A stretch of 42,024 nucleotides of DNA from an uncultured Verrucomicrobiota bacterium (lineage in GTDB: Bacteria; Verrucomicrobiota; Verrucomicrobiia; Verrucomicrobiales; Verrucomicrobiaceae), in the NCBI GenBank assembly GCA_903848465.1, contig CAINGK010000208.1, positions 1-42,024 of the forward strand. Reading direction: 5' to 3'. The number at the start of each line of letters is the position of its first letter. The stretch's first letter is position 1. A model generated the notes under the pieces. The model was not told the origin of the DNA and searched no databases. It worked only from the letters and a program-made list of their open reading frames with translations. Of the stretch, positions 40,467 through 42,024 are shown one piece after another. Position numbers and translations under genes: made by a program.

Positions 40467-41406
40467 TTGTCCAGCAGCGCCCTTGTTCGGCTTCTGCGGT
40501 GTTCCATCCAGCGGTCAGTTCCGTGACTATGGCATCGAAAACACCATGGCTTCCGTCTTCGTCAAGCCAAGCCCATTGCCCGTTGGGATTCACTTCCAAA
40601 AAGAAATAATCATCCGAAGCCTGGAGGAAATCCAACCGTCCAAACTCCAATCCTGCTTCATTCATATATGAACGAATATTCTCCTCAAGTTCTATGGGAA
40701 GCTTCTGTGCCCGCCAAACCAGCTCATCTCTGTTTATATGCTTTCGCCAATCCACTCCCTCAAATGAACTCCTCTCAAGTGAATAAGTAAAACAACGTCC
40801 GGCAACAAATACAACAGTCACATCGTGGGTGGCGCGTATCTCTTCCTGAAGTAGCCAGGGGTAGGAATGGTCTAGCTCGTCAGGGTTGACTGTCCGCGTA
40901 AACATCACTCTGTAGTTCTCCACGAAGTCTGCGGTCAGCGGCTTTGTTATACAAGGAGAGGGAATCAGGTTTGAGCACGAGTCCGTGCGAACATACGCCC
41001 ACTGGGGAACCTGGAAGTATCGCGATGCCATGCGGAGTTGGCTAAACTTCCCAAAACGGTTTTGCGCCCCCTTCTCGACCAGTCTTACGAGTCCCATTTC
41101 TCTGCACTGGTTGTAAAGCTCTTGAAGAAAGTAGCTCATTTGTGATCTTAGCCATCCTTCGGAGCATCCCCCTTCTGGAATAGACAAGGGGTCGTCAAAG
41201 GTCGGTTTCCGAAGATAAACGGACTTCAGTTCGGAGGAAATGCACTGCCTGCCCGTGGGATCGCTAAGGGTGAATCCATTGGCGTCCATGTGAATCTCAT
41301 ACTCTCTCCAAAGATCGATGTTAAAACGAAAGACCTTTGCAGTGCCTACCCGGCGAACGATCTCGTCGGAGGTTCCGTCGATACTGTTTGTGAGGATCAA
41401 GAGCAT
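40423..41406 (-). CDS. ATP-grasp ribosomal-peptide maturase (MvdD/graspetide-type ligase)
   Basis: A 327-residue ATP-grasp ligase of the kind that cross-links graspetides (microviridin-like RiPPs). These enzymes join Ser, Thr or Lys side chains to Asp or Glu through esters or amides. Residues 1-115 match the MvdD-like pre-ATP-grasp domain (LILTNSIDGTSDEIVRRVG, VFRFNIDLWREYEI, SVYLRKPTFDDP). The ATP-grasp part has the Lys of CITKPLTADF, then WLLQEEIRATHDVTVVFVAGRCF. It also has the signature GLEFGRLDFLQ with FLEVNPNGQWAWLDEDG, whose Glu and Asn bind magnesium. The start lies only 4 nt after a terminator-like hairpin, with no Shine-Dalgarno site. The gene is visibly lower in G+C than the rest of the window, a sign of horizontal transfer. 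No transporter or acetyltransferase gene is in view. Confidence 0.85.
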   Translation of the reverse strand: MLLILTNSIDGTSDEIVRRVGTAKVFRFNIDLWREYEIHMDANGFTLSDPTGRQCISSELKSVYLRKPTFDDPLSIPEGGCSEGWLRSQMSYFLQELYNQCREMGLVRLVEKGAQNRFGKFSQLRMASRYFQVPQWAYVRTDSCSNLIPSPCITKPLTADFVENYRVMFTRTVNPDELDHSYPWLLQEEIRATHDVTVVFVAGRCFTYSLERSSFEGVDWRKHINRDELVWRAQKLPIELEENIRSYMNEAGLEFGRLDFLQASDDYFFLEVNPNGQWAWLDEDGSHGVFDAIVTELTAGWNTAEAEQGRCWTTGGALGVISKPAVI

Positions 41407-41409
41407 GAC

Positions 41410-41446
41410 AAAAAACGGGGCGGCGGCGGTAGCCGCCGTCCCGTTT
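41410..41446 (-). terminator. Intrinsic terminator/attenuator between candidate precursor and maturase
   Basis: On the minus strand a 15-bp hairpin (arms 41432-41446 and 41413-41427, one A-C mismatch, 4-nt loop) is followed by six T residues (plus-strand A-run 41410-41415). It starts 5 nt after the stop of the 63-codon peptide and ends just before the maturase ATG at 41406. Partial readthrough would give much precursor mRNA and little maturase mRNA, a common arrangement in RiPP operons. Confidence 0.85.
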
Positions 41447-41451
41447 GGAAT

Positions 41452-41643
41452 TTAATCATTCGAATCGTTCTGTGAATCTTTTGGCTGGCCCTTGCCGTCG
41501 AAGGTTTGTATTGAGTTGAAGGTATGCTTGCCTGCCGTAATCGTGTCATGTCGTGTTTGTTTGTTCCAGTCATAAGCAGGAAGGTGAAACTCGCTCGTGG
41601 AGGGCTGTTCACTCAACGTGGTAGGTGTCGTCATTCTAGTCAT
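41452..41643 (-). CDS. Candidate graspetide precursor peptide
   Basis: A 63-residue open frame, ATG 41643 (or 41634, fourth codon) to TAA 41452. It is immediately upstream of the ATP-grasp maturase and separated from it by an attenuator-like hairpin. The N-terminal half (TTPTTLSEQPSTSEFHLPAYDWNK) would be the leader. The C-terminal end, from about residue 39 (KHTFNSIQTFDGKGQPKDSQ and then NDSND), is rich in Ser, Thr and Lys donors and Asp acceptors, the residues joined in graspetides, and has no Cys. No exact match to the known core motifs (such as TxKYPSDWEE of microviridin) is seen, so it could found a new core class. Assignment rests on position and composition. No Shine-Dalgarno site is visible. 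Confidence 0.6.
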   Translation of the reverse strand: MTRMTTPTTLSEQPSTSEFHLPAYDWNKQTRHDTITAGKHTFNSIQTFDGKGQPKDSQNDSND

Positions 41644-41744
41644 TGTCTTGTATGTTTGGTTTGTGGTTATCTGGCCCGGTCATCGGGTCAAAAGGATTGC
41701 GGTAACGGCGGACGTTTTTTCTGTGTAGGGCTCAACGTGTCGAG

Positions 41745-41906
41745 TCAGGGTTTGGTGGGCAACTCGTCAAGCGGTGGTTGAATCTGGCGCTGGACATACT
41801 GTTCAGTCGTTAATCCAATTTCGTGGCCGTTTGGATCAGCGACTTGGACATTGAAGATGGTGCCATCACTGAGGCGTTGAACATATAGGCCGGTGTAGTC
41901 AGTCAT
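41745..41906 (-). CDS. Small protein upstream of the candidate precursor, possibly part of the RiPP cluster
   Basis: A 53-residue frame from ATG 41906 (MTDYTGLYVQRLSDGTIFNV) to TGA 41745; the frame is open to 41981 but the added N-terminus is unlike a protein start. It reads as a folded, well-composed small protein: a beta-rich N-terminal half (DGTIFNVQVADPNGHEIGL) and a C-terminal TTEQYVQRQIQPPLDELPTKP. It contains no Cys. It lies 101 bp upstream of the 63-codon peptide on the same strand. It could be a second precursor, with TTE and LDELP as possible cross-link sites, or an adaptor. The family is not recognised and the codons match those of the low-G+C cluster. Confidence 0.55.
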   Translation of the reverse strand: MTDYTGLYVQRLSDGTIFNVQVADPNGHEIGLTTEQYVQRQIQPPLDELPTKP

Positions 41907-42024
41907 TGTGCTGGAGAGGTGTGGTGAAGGGTGGGGGGGTGTAAAGTCTGTTCTGTAAAAGGCTTTAGCCTTGCAATGCACGCCCCATTGGGGGCTGCGG
42001 AGTGAGGCGAGCGTAGCGATGCCG

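Noticed and set aside
41397..41612. An alternative 71-codon minus-strand frame as the RiPP precursor
   Set aside because: It runs through the terminator hairpin into the ligase start, and its end is encoded by the hairpin (RRLPPPPRFLSC). The 63-codon frame stops cleanly before the hairpin.
1..42024. CRISPR arrays, rRNA operons, prophage or replication origin signals
   Set aside because: No regularly spaced repeats, rRNA cores, phage structural genes or DnaA-box clusters were seen on either strand.

Overview
The window looks like a chromosomal piece of a heterotrophic, polysaccharide-degrading verrucomicrobium (Verrucomicrobiales-like; Planctomycetes are the next best guess). The pointers are moderately high G+C, many exported proteins, a DUF1552 protein, a PmoA-like (DUF6807) protein, an FAD-dependent oxidoreductase with a C-terminal binding-type domain, and CE15, PL14 and tannase-family enzymes. 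There is no rRNA here and the taxonomy is inferred from family recall. All names come from motifs read by eye; no database search was run.

Layout. Bases 1-139 are the 3' end of an IS5-family insertion sequence. After about 600 bp with nothing recognisable come an exported esterase and a Fur-family regulator (738-2205), then a convergent exported Thr-rich protein (2299-3879). A probable operon of two zinc-ribbon/TPM-type proteins and a large zinc-ribbon membrane protein follows (4063-8108). Next are an orphan DUF1552 protein (minus), an azurin and a small exported protein. The ammonium transporter gene at 10890 has a near-perfect sigma-54 promoter. From 12652 to 18716 run a CE15 esterase, a ROK kinase, a catalytically degenerate Ppx/GppA-HD protein and polyphosphate kinase, the last two overlapping. 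A minus-strand block (18717-21873) holds an aquaglyceroporin, an MlaE-type permease and a propeller-like exported protein. TatD, a DUF6807 protein and an FAD oxidoreductase follow on the plus strand, then a frameshifted Tat-signal gene, a PL14 lyase, tRNA-Lys(CTT), a PIG-L deacetylase and a tannase-family esterase.

The segment 30806-39858 is more housekeeping in nature: rimO, a hybrid histidine kinase with a small coiled-coil partner, a second fur, a nagB fused to a degenerate PIG-L domain, lipA and pyrD. Several proteins keep their fold but have lost catalytic residues (Ppx-like, the NagB C-terminal domain, the ROK zinc motif).

The most unusual part is the right edge (about 40380-41910), which is visibly lower in G+C. 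A minus-strand cluster there encodes an ATP-grasp enzyme of the graspetide (omega-ester/amide RiPP) maturase type. It is preceded by a 63-codon Ser/Thr/Lys/Asp-rich candidate precursor peptide, a strong intrinsic terminator/attenuator lying between precursor and maturase, and a second 53-codon small protein. This is the best candidate for an undescribed system in the window.
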